From Earliella scabrosa (lineage: Eukaryota > Basidiomycota > Agaricomycetes > Polyporales > Polyporaceae), in assembly GCA_022605405.1 (NCBI GenBank), contig JABYQQ010000028.1, positions 434,001-498,000 of the forward strand: a DNA stretch of 64,000 bases, in the 5' to 3' direction. The position numbers and the translations under genes were made by a program. Below, piece after piece: positions 23,238 through 38,323 of this stretch. The stretch's first letter is position 1. Each line of letters begins with the position of its first letter. Under the pieces are notes generated by a model, which worked only from the letters and a program-made list of their open reading frames with translations, was not told the DNA's origin and searched no databases.

Positions 23238-25185
23238 ATGCCGGAGGCAAAGGGCAGCTCGGGGAAGCCTCACATAGGCGAAAGCAAAATTCTCCGTCAT
23301 GCAGGTGAGTGCACTCTGCTATGGCCGCCTCACCGAAAGTTAATCACTAAAGGCTGTCTTTAAAAGGACGTGTTGAGCAGTACTTCAGCGCTCGGGCTCG
23401 TGTCGGCGTAATGACCTACGTCGTCGTGTCTGCGAGATACGAGAGCACCGGTGGGGGCTCACTCCAGAAGGCCGTCCTCTACCCAGCACTCGAAACTGCT
23501 ATACGAAACCATGCTGCGCTCGCTGCGCGCATGGTCGCTCGACCTCCTTCGCCGCCCACATGGGTTCGCCTTCCGTCCGTCGACCTCAACAAGGTTGTCA
23601 GCTTTTCGGACAAGGACGACCAAGAAGTGCATACTGTCCTCGAGGAATTCTTCCTAAGCCCAATTGACTTCTCGGAGGAGCTGCCGATGTGGAAGCTGCT
23701 GGTGCTCCGCGACGGGACGGTCGTTTTCGCGTTCGACCACACGATGGGCGACGGGCAGAGTGGGCTAGCCTTCCATCACGCGCTCCTCAAGGCGTTGAAC
23801 AGCACTGAGCCGCCCTCCGAGTCCGCCGAGCATTCTGGGATCATTACAGCGCTCCCTCAGGATACGGTCCTTGCGCCCCCGATTGAGGCCGTGATAAACG
23901 TCTCTGCGCCCTTCAAGACTGTTCTCCGGATGTTGGCATATAGGACATTCCCGTCCTTGAGACCGAAACCGGAACCCGGAGCGTGGACCGCGAACCCAGT
24001 GCCGAATACGATCACGATGGACCTCACTGTCCGAATCTTCCACCTCAGCCCCGAGGACACCGCGAAGCTCACCAAACTCTCGCGCGAGCACAAGACGACC
24101 CTGACTGGTACCCTGCACACCCTCACAGTCCTCGTCCTCACTCGCCTCATCCGCACGCAACCCAGCGGCGAACGCTTCACATCCATGCAGACGAACATCC
24201 CAATCTCGCTGCGCCGGTTCACCGGCACCCCGCCCACTGTGATCTGCAACTATGTGTCGACCCATAACAATCACTTCCCTCTCATTGATCAGGACGCGCC
24301 CATCTCTCCCGACACATTCCCCTGGGATAACGCCGCGGCACTCACAGAGACCCTCCGTCGAGTGGCGCCTAACTCCGCTCGGGTTCTCGGAATGCTCAAG
24401 TACGCGTTTGGTCAGTACGAGAAACGTATACGTCGAGAGATCGGTGGTCAACGTGCAGGCGCGCTCGAGTTGTCTAATCTCGGAGCGTTCCCAGCCGTAG
24501 ACGTACAAGATGCGGGAAGTTGGCGGATCCGAGAAATGGTATTCGCCCAAGCCGACGCGACGGTGGGCCCTGCGTTCAAGTTGAACACGGTCGGCGCACC
24601 AGACGGCGGTTTAGGTGTGTCCATAACATGGGGAAAGGGTTCCGTGGATCAAGAGCTCGCGGAGGAGTATGTACGAGAATTCGAGAAGGGGTTGAGGGCG
24701 TTGATCTCCTCATGAGGTTGGGGACGACCAGGGAGCAGCCCGAGCATTTCGCTATGTTCGTAGGACGGTCTCACAGTTTTTCTAGGATCAATCTCAGATG
24801 TGTGTGTATGGTACAATGCGAATAGGCTCTACCGAGTCCATGTCAACAAGCAACTATCCGGGATCGCAGACCCTCTATCTATCAGCTCCTCCCTTTCCTT
24901 GCTCTCTGACACACCTGCCGTATCACATCGACGACTTCTCTCGCCTCCTCCAAGTCCTCAAGATCAGCACCCGCCGCGACGCCTTTGTTCTTCCTGCCTC
25001 CAGCGGCATTCCACACCTCTGCCCGTGAGAGGTTTCGCACGGCCCGCAGCTTCTCTTCTGCCCTCTCGCTGTATCCTGTATCGGTTCGACAAAGCGAGTG
25101 GACGGCGAATTCGAGCTCGCGCGCGACGCTCGAGAGAACGCCGTTCTTCGTCTCCGAGTCAGCGCCGCATATCTTTGGATCCGCG
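22940..25185 (+). repeat. Segmental duplication, distal arm (acetyltransferase C + RecQ 3' end)
   Basis: Partner of 20660-22645. Here the RecQ portion is the intact terminal exon of a functional-looking gene, so this is the likely source arm. Similarity to the other arm fades at about 25165-25185 inside the RecQ exon. Confidence 0.8.
23238..24715 (+). CDS. Alcohol O-acetyltransferase-like protein, paralogue C
   Basis: Exons 23238-23304 and 23367-24715; 471 aa. The intron 23305-23366 (GTGAGT...AAAAG) sits at the same place and phase as in A and B, which supports all three models. The active-site motif DHTMGDGQSGLAFHHALL and the C-terminal SITWGKGSVDQELAEEYV are both intact. One small in-frame insertion relative to B (PPSESAEHSG) accounts for most of the length difference. 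Same family and likely reaction as A and B: transfer of acetyl from acetyl-CoA to an alcohol or hydroxylated metabolite. The stop codon is 166 bp from the convergent end of the RecQ gene. Confidence 0.87.
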
Positions 25186-28100
25186 CGTTTCCAAGCCTCA
25201 AGGCTCCGGCTGCTGCTGGCGTTGGTTGGGAGGACCTTATGTAGCGTCTTGCGCAGCGCGGTGAAGTGTTCTTGGCGAATGGCGAGCTGAGGGGTGGCTG
25301 GTGTGAGCAAGACCGGAGCGCAGAGCGTGACAGTAGTATCAGGGACACACACCTTGATCTTCTGCGAGTATGCGGCATCTAGTTCGACATCCGTTTCCGG
25401 TATTGACACAGGAGAAGCTACGACGAGAGAGTTCAGCTTAGGAGACGGGTCGAACGCAGGACTGAAGAAGGGACATACAGGATCGCTCGACCACGCTGGC
25501 CCCGTCGCTCTCTGGATCATGCTCGCTGTTCGCCTTGCTTGTTGGCTCCGAGTCGTTAACTTCCGCATCGAATGCGGGCGGAGCATCCGAGTCCACATCA
25601 GGGTCGACGAGAACCTCCCGGTACTTGCCCTTGTCAGTCAAACGCGCCAGTTGAGAGTGAGAGATGCCTGAAGGACGCGCTCGGGAAGCTTCGCGAGGCG
25701 GGATGGGCGGAGGCATCACGAAGTTGGAAGACGATGTGGACACATCGCTCCCGGCTGCGCTCTTCAACGGGACCTTGAACGGCTTCGCCAGCCTTTGCCT
25801 GAGCGCTGCGGCTGTAGAAGATGCCGCGTCGTTCAACATACCGACCACGAAGTGAGTCGATCGTACCGCTCACATATGGGTACTGGGACGGGAGGCGCCG
25901 TCTTGACCTTCTTCGAAGCTGTCTGATCGCTCTCAGCGCAATCTGACCCTCCGGTAGCCCGTTTGAGTGAGGACGACCGACTTGAGCCAGTCCCGTAGGA
26001 TGATTCGCGTTTGACAGGATAGCTAGCACGAGTAGATGCATCGGAGGAACCTCGTATGCTCGCATCATCGGTGTGCCCTCGAGGCGGCGGTCGCCAAGAG
26101 TTCGCGTCCACATCATCTTGAGGGGACAGAGTGAGTTTGCGATACTTGGTCTTGTCAGGGTATTTGCAGACCTAGGTCACATGGAACTGTAAGTAGTCCG
26201 TCCCGTACCTAACGTGCGACGAAATAGCGAGATCCATACATCGCACATCTTGTTGCAATATGCCTTGACGACTGCATCCGAGTCGCGCAGGTCGATTTTC
26301 TCACCGAAGTACCTGCATATCAGCTGAAGAGAGTGAACCGAATGAGTGCACAGCGTTCGGATACCCGTGTATACGCCCCCAGATATCTGTCATATTACTT
26401 ACCACATGACGGCAAATGTTGACGTTCTCGGCATAGTTGAGAAACTGGTGACAAGGTCGTGTCAGGATTGAAACATACCGAGATCCTCATACGTACAGCA
26501 GATAGACTGTCTGCGGCCCTTTGACTAGGTTCGGGCCCATTTGCAGATTCTGCGCGAATGATGCGTTTGGAGTGTGAGTCGGAGACCCAGTGCTTGACTC
26601 GCGCAGCGTCCTCTCGTGCTGTGATCGTGATTGAGACCTATGAGTTGCGAGAACCTCGTACTGGGAGTACCTACAGTAGAAAAGGATGCATTTCGCTGGC
26701 TGTAGGTAGGCTGAGTGGTTGTACGGCGGAGCCAACAGTCTGTCGTCGATGTACTCACGTTACCGTCCCGTCCCGCTCTTCCGGTCTCCTGGTAGTAGCC
26801 TGGACGAGATGTAAACACGCAATTCTACTCATATACCTGCACGAATGCTCACCTTCGAAGCTTTTCGGCAAGTCAAAGTGGATAATGTACCTGCAAGCGC
26901 AGTCGTGAGGAGATCGCGAGGCCTGGGCACTAAGAACCGGAGGACGTACCGTACATCCGCTTTGTCAATCCCCATGCCGAACGCGATTGTCGCACAGACC
27001 TAAGAGACACCAAGTTCAGCGAGCCGGTTTTTCGTGTGTCTTTGACTAGGCAGATACGCACTACATCGACGCCTCCGGGCGTTCCGTCGCCCCCTTCGCC
27101 CCACTCCTTCAGAGTCTTGTCCAGTACCGCATTGCTCCATTCAAAGGTCAGTAGCTGTGCATCCAGGCGTAACGGTTGACTTACCTCAGACCACGATGAT
27201 ATGCTTTTGCTTGAAGACCCTTCCCCCGAAGGAATTGAGCGAGCTCGTCACACACTGCGCGTGTCCGGCAGTAGACAATACCCGAAGACGCTTGCCCACG
27301 ACGACGGTGGAGATTGTCGATGTACTCGAAAATGTCATTCATATGGGCGTTGGGATTGGGCGATGACAGGTAGCGAACCTGGATGAAAGAATGGACATGT
27401 GCGTGAGCAGCGAATATATAAACAGCGATCCCTACGTGCAATGTACCTCGTAGTATAAGTTCGCCCTGTTGAAGGGATGGAGTGCAACGAATAGCCGGTT
27501 GCGTTCCATCTTGAGACTTCGCATGATGTCCTGTTGCACGCTAGACAAACCTCAAGTCCTGGTGACATTGACAAGGAAGTTCATCAACACTCACGTATCT
27601 GTCGCGGTGGCTGTAAGAGCCATGATGGGTATGTTGGGAAACTTATCCCTAAACGACCCTAAACGCCTATACTCCTCGCGGAAATCGTGACCCCATTCCT
27701 GTGTCATGTTAGAACATACTGGATGCTGTCATCAAACATCCGCTCACTGATATACAATGAGCCTGAGAGGAACAATCAGCGAATGATAAGTACGGTGGGT
27801 GCAACCAAACACACTTCATCTACCACCAGACGGTTGAGCTCATCCCTGCTGTTGAGGTCAAGCATGATCCCGCGGATCTCCGATGTGCAGAACTTCTCTG
27901 GACTGACTACGGCGACACTCCCATTGAGCACGAGACGAAGGCAAGGTGTGTTCCACTCACCATAGAACAGTCGGATAGACGGTTCTTCCGAACGAAGATC
28001 TTGCAGGACCTATGGAAGAAGCCATGAGTACGTCAATCTGCTTCCCGTTAGGTGAAATCACTCCGTACATATGCCCTGTCCTGTGAGGATGCTTCAGATG

Positions 28101-28740
28101 TGAGGGACGCCACTGGGACTCCCAGCTCGCGTAGTTTCGCAATCTCTACATACTGGTTTTAGACACGCAATATGACAACAGACAAATGAAAGGGCAACAT
28201 ACGGTTCTTCATCAGAGCTGTGACATGAGGTAAGTGAAGTGGAACGTGGCAAGTCTTTGTACTTACCCAGTAACGGTGAAACCACTACAGTGACACCATG
28301 CTAGCACAGGGGTGTTAATCCTAAAGGTACGTAATGCAGACTGCAATTCACCTCTGCAGCAACAGCGGGTACTTGGAAGCATAGGCTCTGGAAGCAATGG
28401 TTCAATCTTTGAAGTCACAGAGCGATTTACGAATGCTTGCAACAAACCTTTCCCATGCCAGTGGGTGCAATCACGAGCACGTCAGATCCTGTTTCAACGC
28501 TCTCAGACAATATTGCACAATCTCCGTGCTATACACTCACCCAATATCGCAGACTCCACGATTTCCTCTTGTTTACCGCGGAACGTCGAGTGGCCGAATG
28601 CTGTTGATGAAATAGCTATGACAGACCGCCTATACACAGAAAATCCAACTTACTCTCGCATAGCACTCTACAAATCAAGTATCAGTAGTCAGCCTGGGAT
28701 GTGTGCCGGAATATTCGGCTCACCTCCTGCAAGCGTCCAT
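24882..28740 (-). CDS. RecQ-family ATP-dependent DNA helicase
   Basis: Twenty-six exons, 805 aa: 28740-28724, 28667-28654, 28600-28541, 28488-28448, 28387-28352, 28300-28267, 28217-28203, 28145-28069, 28009-27961, 27906-27815, 27762-27748, 27698-27595, 27540-27447, 27378-27185, 27134-27062, 26999-26950, 26890-26853, 26799-26759, 26699-26675, 26618-26497, 26444-26403, 26323-26240, 26171-25874, 25811-25479, 25417-25353, 25286-24882. Helicase motifs in order: [15 protein letters not shown] (motif 0), Walker A APTGMGKS with Lys44, DEAHCISEWGHDFR (motif II, 144-147), ALTATATD (III), GIVYCRTR (IV), [19 protein letters not shown] (V), [10 protein letters not shown] (VI). A zinc-binding segment follows ([13 protein letters not shown] ... 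YCNKMCDVC). The C-terminal 300 residues are Ser/Pro-rich then helical, unlike bacterial RecQ. Known: unwinds DNA 3' to 5' in recombination and fork repair. Walker A has GMGKS where GGGKS is usual. The start is the first Met in phase with motif 0. Confidence 0.93.
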
Positions 28741-31700
28741 AGCAGCCTGAAGTTTCAACGTTACTATACTACTAGTAGTAATACGTTGAGCTTGGCAAGG
28801 TGGAGCCAGTACTGGTCAGAAGGCACGTCAGCTTTACACCAAGTTTAGCTGGCATGTGCTCCATACCTATCTCAGCTTCACGATAGTGTATGCACTTAAC
28901 AGTTGCATGGAGTGCGGGCGAGAAAGTCAAGTCGTGTAGACGCCGAAGCCGCGTGTGTGGCAAGACGCGTTGGTCCCGTGATCGAGTTCTCACGGGCTAA
29001 AACGGCAGCCATGATGACTTCAAGTTTGGCATCGTCTTTTACTCTCAGTTGCTCTGCTACGTACCAGCGACACAGTCAGGTATCTCTATGTCCGATTCAA
29101 GCACGGCCGAAACGTTGGGCATACAATGCATGCGCGCAAGGCCAACCCGAGCACACCGGGAGGACACCTCAGGCGGCCCGCTGAGCGCCGAGCTCCATAG
29201 AAGTCTACTACAAATGGACGTGGCGAGGTCAGACAAGCAATCATGTTCTGTGCAGCACCTGGGGAAGAGACCATAGGAAGTCCTTGGAAGTCCTTATGAA
29301 TCCGAGTGAAGACCCACCAGAGCACGGAGGGTAAGCAGGTTAGTACAATCATCCGATATCATGATGCATCATGACATTCTTACTACGCGTCCGCATTTCA
29401 TTCTATCAGATCTAAAGTAATCATTGCAGCCTGGATGAACGCGATATACGGATGGTGCAACCGCCTTCAGTCTTCTGGCGGACGAGAGTGGGTCGCGTAC
29501 TATAGTACTGTCAAGCGGTACCGTTAAGAATTAACAACAGGTCTAAGCAACACGTACGCACCTGAAGCTTCAGGGCTTGAGCGCGCGAGCTTACTCCAGC
29601 TTACGTTGGCTTACGCGGCCACGATTCGTGAACGATTCTTGGTGTCTGTTTAGCCTGGCCCTGTGGCGCCAAGCGCAAACTCCCTCATTGATGGCGCATA
29701 GCCGCCGAACATTCGCTGAGATTCACAACGTCCACTGGATCTTGTTTGGCCCATTTTGAATCGCGCATACCGGTGCCAAGACATGGGTAAATATTTCTAG
29801 TCTTCGTCCATCCCATCACCCGGCATGTGGGTCCAAGAATGTCTGTGGTGAGTCAGTTTCTGCCAGATTACTCATGGGGAGCGTCGGCCTTACAATTCAC
29901 GTTTTCCCAAAGCTGATATCTCCGGTCTTGACTTCGCTCCCTCTTCCCCAACTCTTCCCAGGATGCCGTCCTCGACATGGGCTGATCGCAGCGCCTTGGC
30001 AGCTATACGTACGCTCACGCCGGATGGCCCGTGGGCCATGATCAGGATACCGTCAAATGTTCGCAGAGGCGCCCGCCACCGGTATACGATGCCGTCATCG
30101 TTCACTATCCCTCCCATCTTCAGCCTGCGGCAGCACGGTGTCCGCCCAAGAATACACCGATGCGATCCCTCCCGCTTCTGCTGGAATCCCTCCTGACCAG
30201 TCCTGACCACACGCCTGTCTCGGGCCTTGAGCTTAACCGTCGCCAGTGGCGCGCGCCTGCACCCTCTTCGTAGCTTCTGGCACGATACTGCTGCACTGCC
30301 CGGGTGGCACGAGATGCTTCACTTCGCGGTTGGGCGGCCTCCGCCCAGTTCGATCGTCGCCATCGACGCGACCAAATGCCCGCATTTCGTCAATGGCGCT
30401 ACTGCATGGCCCTGGCGCCAAACCTCCTCCAGGCCTCGTGTTTCTCGTCGAACGGATCGTTTACGGCTCATGTCCGCGGGCGGTCTCGCGACTCACCACA
30501 GAAGACCGAACCCAAACACCACCATCAGGTTCCCTTCGCGCACGCAGCAACGTTCTTCCCCAACCTCCCAGGTGGTGGGTGGGTGGCACACGTAACTCGC
30601 CGAGCCTCCGAGCTTCAAGCTTCATGCTGGAGCGCGCCAGCTGCAAAACCCCGCACACGTCTGACCTCTCTCCAGTCTCACCACTATGGCGCTTCCCCGC
30701 GGAGTCCCTCGCAAGCGACGGCGCATGTCTGAGCCTATCTGGCTGGGTGTGCCCATCGGAGACACGGACTGGCGGGCATCGAAGCGCGAGATGCTCGGCA
30801 GCGCGGGCAGGCATGAAGAGCTTGATCGGCGGTAGCATCAAGCTTTTGTCCTGTGGCCTACCAGAACTATCTGCCCACGGCCGCTCCCGCAGGAAGTGCG
30901 CGTAGCCCGCACTCGTGTTCTTCCTTGCACCTCGAGGCTGGGCCGACCAGGCTTCTCTTCATTCCTTCATTCCTGCAAAGTATGACTGACATGGGACTGC
31001 TGAGTAAACCGCCGCAGCATAACCCATCCCATCTTCCGCCAGACATAGTTGGCCCGCGAACATTTGGCTCACGACCGCACGCCGCAGTGCGGCTCCTCAG
31101 GCCCCAGGAGATCCGCCACCCCTCCAAGTCAATCTATCCGGGCCACACGATGCGCGGGCTCCAATCCACGCTCCCCAACACACTCAATCAGGTGGTCAGC
31201 CTTCGCGCCCGCGCCGCACGCTGTTCACATCCGCACCCGACCCTGCAGCGCATGATTCGGACGCGAAGAGCGTGCCAGCGTCATCCCGGACGACAGAGCA
31301 CTCACTCCGATTGCCGGGATCCCCGACACGCCTTCCCAGCGTTCGAAGCTTCACGGGTGGACTTGAGCATGTGGAGCCGCGACCTCGTAATCTCGTCCCG
31401 CGGTGAAGAAAGGCTCAAAGCAAGGGAAGACCTCGACTCCCCCTCGGCGACTTGCGAGGAACACGGACGGCACAGATCTGGCTCTCAGGCGGGATCTCTA
31501 GCTGCGTGCGATACATTTCCTCACGGACCGCCCTTGACTTGGGGCACCCGGCACGGTGCGGCGGCTGCCAGTGCGCGGGATCTGACGTACAACACTGTAC
31601 AGGCCTGCCCAATCTCAGAACGGGTGCGGTGGTCGAGCCTCGAATCGCGTGCTCCCCGAGTCCGATCGCGCTGGTCCGAAATTTCGAGGGTTTTCTGTCC

Positions 31701-32867
31701 CTCGTACCAGAGAACGGAGGCCTTCGTTCAAGTTCTCGTGTCAGCACATGACACTGCCAGACCATTCGAAAGCATCGCACAATTCATTGCTGCTAGAGCC
31801 CTAGCCGGCGATCGCGCCCGCGGGGGGAGGGGTCGAAAATTCGAGGCATTTCTTCGCTCTGCCTGAACCCTTGTAAACGTAGGACATCAATACAATAGAG
31901 GTCACGAAACACATCAGCAGGCTTCACGCAATTCATTATGGCTCTATATCCCGTGCCCGCCGCACGTACTAGTACTGAACATGTCCGCCTGTGTAGGATG
32001 CCCGCGCTGGAACATTACAGGGGTCATGGTTGGGCGCGCAGCGCCGCGGTCACCGTGACGGCACGGGCGACTCGGACACGGACGACAATAGATCTATCAC
32101 CTCATCTTGGGGGTCCGGCAACTCAATGCTCAGCTCACGAGCTACTCACTAACTACTCAGATCCAAAAACAATCTCAATCCCAGGGCGCACAGCAAGCGT
32201 CCGAGCGTCCAACCGACCAGGCCGGCGGAAAGGTAGCGGAATGCTTGATGGCGCATAATGACCGCGAGCCGCCCGGCTACTATAATGCGCTCGCTCGCTC
32301 CGTGTCCCATTTCCAAGTTTGCAACGTTTGCCACATGGGTGCACAAAGTACCGCTAGTCCCGCGGATATAGCTCATCATATGGTTTCGTGAGGGATCGCA
32401 TTGAGCGAGCAGCTGAGATCATGTATGGATCGAAGACTGGGTATAGCATACGCCCGTAAGTAAGTAACCTAAGCAGTCAGCGGCATGGAGGATGTATGCG
32501 CCTCACGTACCGGGGGCCGGACAGCAAGAGAGAGCAAGCGACGACGACGACGACGAGCGGATTTTCTATCGACATATTACTTAAACAAGAGAGCAAGCAG
32601 CAGCACCATCCCGAACGCTGGTAGCAGTAGCGATAGCAAGCAGACACATACGCATATTACACATGCAAGACACACAGACTCGGAACCACAGAGACACAAC
32701 ACAGCAATCAGAATCAGTGAGGGAGCACTGAGTGACAAGGATAGGTCCTGATAGGAGTCGGGGATGAGAGCGAGCGCACGGGCCCCCAGGCAGGGATCTC
32801 GGTACGTACGACGTCCTCAGCCATCGCACACAAGGAACCGCGCGCACACAAGCTCAGCCGCAACAAA
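28741..32867. other. Four-kilobase stretch without a supportable gene
   Basis: The DNA upstream of RecQ holds its promoter and perhaps untranslated exons. The longest open frame is 30982-31866 (+), 294 codons from an ATG, Arg/Ser/Pro-rich with no motif and no introns, typical of chance frames in GC-rich DNA. A 50-codon minus-strand frame at about 28903-29065 has some protein-like character but no recognised relative. A CGA microsatellite lies near the right end. Confidence 0.5.
32539..32556. repeat. CGA trinucleotide microsatellite
   Basis: Six perfect CGA units in a purine-rich non-coding stretch downstream of the PAS gene. Confidence 0.8.
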
Positions 32868-34495
32868 TCACGTCGACGACGGCCGCAAAATAACCATCAG
32901 CCCGTCCGAATGCGCCGAGAAGATAGCGTCCACGATCTTCTCATCCTCCGGCCGCGCCTTCGGCACCCTCGAGTCCCGGTACCGCTGGCTGTCGCGGTCC
33001 CTCTCTCTCTCCCTCTCCCTCTCCCGGTCGCGCTCCCGATACCCCGACCCGGGGTGTGACGACGAGTGGTGGTACGACGGCCGGGCGTCGCGGTCGCGCG
33101 TGCGCGAGTTCGAGTGCGAGTGCGAGTCTGCGGACGCCGCGTGTGCCCCCCCGTTCCGGTGGCGCGAGGGCACGGGGTCGGGCTGTCGGATGCTGTAGGC
33201 CACAACGGGGGAACACAGGGGGGCAAGGGCAAGGGTAAGGAAAGTCCGGTCAGCGCGTGATCGAGGGCGAAAAAGGAACGCGAAGAAACGGGGGTACGCA
33301 GCCGCACGGACGGCGTGCCAGACGCGTTCTGACGCGCGAAAGGGGAGTCCGAGAGCCAAATGCAGATGCAGGAGGACCCGGCACGTACCTCGAGTCGCGC
33401 CCGCGCACGAGAAGGCTGAACTTGCCGAAGCCGAACCCCCCGTCGCTCGGCTGGCCACGCTCGTTGACCCCCCAGGACTTGATGACGTCGATCCAGCTCC
33501 GGACGAGGTCCTCGTCCTTGCGGGAGACGAAATCGAAGAAGCTGCGGCCCATGCACGTTGTTGTCGGAATCAGACTGTCGTTGGAGCAGTAGAGCACGTT
33601 GCAGTTGATGCTAAAGCGGTCGAGAATGAGCGCGGTTCGCACAGACTGCTCCGGCAGGGGGTCGAACGTGATCGCCTGTGACCGGTCGCGTCGCGGAGAG
33701 TCGGGGCTCACGGAGCGCGATGACGGCACTGGACAGGGTGGCATTGGGTTTGGGTCGTTCCATCTCTGTGTGACGGTGTTTGTTGGTTAGCTAAGGAGGC
33801 GACGTCAGTGGCAGCGAGGGCGAGAGCGCACCCTGAACTCGAGATCTTTGGCCGTCGGGGTTATAATCTTGACCTCCTGCGCCGTTGACGCGTTATGCAT
33901 CGCCTTGGGCCCTGGGGCGGCAAAGGACACGCTTCCCACGAGAACATTTTGACAGACGGTGCGAGACTATCAGAAGATCGACGGCGTCAGCGCTGCGGGG
34001 GTACTAGCGAGAGGAGCGCGGAAACAACTTACGATGCCACAAAGGATGTAGCCTTTGTATGGATCTTTGTGCTTCATGCGGAGGTATGCGAGGACGGCTG
34101 CTTGGTCTTGGGATATTGTGGTGTAGTGCAGCTCCTTAACCTCGGAGAACTCGTCGGGGTGGACGAGGAGGAGGGAGGACGTTCCGATCAACTCCACAGG
34201 TTCGTATCCTGGACCAATCGGGGTGAGCGGCGAGCGTCATGAAGCGCGTCTGTAGATGGCGCACCGAGCAAATCGTAGACGGACTCGGAGCAGTAGACCC
34301 ATTTTGCCTGCGGCGCAGAACGTGGGGAGTAAGGAACAGCAGAGACGAGGAGACGGGCGTCATATTAAGCGCGCTCACGTCTTGTGTGAAATCTACGATT
34401 CCAACTAGAAACGGAGAGTGATGGTGAGCAAGAGGACGCGGTATGAGAAGAGAGATGGACATACTGAAGGAAACACAGGCGGGAGAAGAGTCCAT
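32868..34495 (-). CDS. Fungal PAS-domain protein
   Basis: Seven exons: 34495-34465, 34404-34379, 34307-34265, 34208-34033, 33966-33832, 33765-33389, 33192-32868; 370 aa. The first PAS domain covers about residues 11-140: FIGIVDFTQDAKWVYCSESV, YDLLGYEPVELIG, LLLVHPDEF, then AVLAYLRMKHKDPYKGYILC and SRTVCQNVLVGSVSFA. A second PAS-like segment follows RWNDPNPMPP: LILDRFSINCNVLYCSND, MGRSFFDFVSRKDEDLVRSW. The tail is His/Ser/Arg-rich with an (RE)n run and ends in PEDEKIVDAIFSAHSDGLMV. Known: PAS domains sense ligands or redox state, or mediate dimerisation; the first domain resembles those of White-Collar-2-type proteins, but no GATA zinc finger is present. Role unknown; a signalling or transcription partner is an inference. 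Divergent from TRM61. Confidence 0.85.
32998..33026. repeat. CTCTCC simple repeat inside the PAS gene
   Basis: Pyrimidine run (CTCTCTCTCTCCCTCTCCCTCTCCC) in the last exon of the minus-strand PAS gene, coding the alternating Arg-Glu tract. A likely length-polymorphic site. Confidence 0.8.
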
Positions 34496-35261
34496 GGGGA
34501 GGAGAGAGGGGAGGGAACGGCAGAAGAGGAGGAAGAAGAGAGGGCAGGAAGATGGGCCCGTTGGACGATAGTGGCGATAGGTGGTGTATTTCTAGAAGGG
34601 ACAGGCGTTCGGTACTGGTTGCTGGGACAGACTGCGTGGATGCATGTACTGTTCTGTGCGCGTCTGCCTGGGCGCCCACGTGTGGAGGGCAGGGAAATGG
34701 GCGAGCCGGACTGGGGACTGGACTGGGGACGGCCGAGGACGAAGACGAGGGAGAGAAGGCGAGGGAGAGTGCGCACCACGCACGGGCAAGGTTCACGTCA
34801 ATCAGCGTCACAGTCGCGACGAAGCGAGCCTCCAATTCGGCGTCGCGGACGCGTGCACGATGGAGGATGCTGGCTCGACGCTGGGCGGGGCGGCGGGGCT
34901 CGCGGAGGCGCAGCGAGCAGGCTGGGGCAACTGGGTGGCAAGCGAGAGAGCGAGAGCAAGAGCGAGACGGAGGACATGTCGGGAGAGGCGAGTGGAGGAG
35001 AGCCTGGCAGAGGCCGAGGAGGAGCCTGTGCTCATCCTGGCCCAGTTCCACGGACTCGGGTCTCTGGCGTTTTGGCACGAGATCCAGTCCACCGCTGAAT
35101 CTTCCCAGCGCTCCCCCACGCGAGATCCCCATCCGGCAAGATCTCTGCCTTCTCCGCCGCTCTCGACGCTGCCACACTCACCCTTGTCCCACTCTCGTCC
35201 TCCTCTCCTCCGTCCATCTCGTCCCTGCCGTCCCGCTCGCTCTCCGCTGTCATTCGCGTTC
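34496..35261. other. Divergent intergenic region (PAS gene / TRM61)
   Basis: Purine/pyrimidine-skewed DNA between two head-to-head genes. Long open frames cross it on both strands but are compositional (Arg/Ser/Gly-rich) and share no motif. No TATA box seen. Confidence 0.5.
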
Positions 35262-38134
<2,873 letters not shown>

Positions 38135-38323
38135 CACGAGCCAAACGGACGCCCCCACGCCCGTGCTTCATGTTGTGGCGAATGATAAAACGACGAGGAT
38201 ATTACTCGTGGTTTAGACTAGGTACAGTACTAGTAATAGGCTGTCCAATGCAGTGACTGGGACGTGTGCCAGCAAGAACACGATACACATAAAGATACTC
38301 CCTGGGAGACACACCGATGTGTG

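Noticed and set aside
27135..27185. Apparent frameshift in RecQ between AYHRGL and VLDKTLKEW
   Set aside because: Using the AG that ends at 27135 as acceptor, with the CTGAC branch word just before it, restores the frame without damage.
28903..29065. Minus-strand frame of about 55 codons (KDDAKLEVIMAAVLAREN) upstream of RecQ
   Set aside because: Somewhat protein-like, but it cannot be joined in phase to RecQ exon 1 and no family is recognised.
30982..31866. Intronless plus-strand frame of 294 codons
   Set aside because: No motif, Arg/Ser/Pro-rich chance composition, no splice sites in a genome where real genes are intron-rich.
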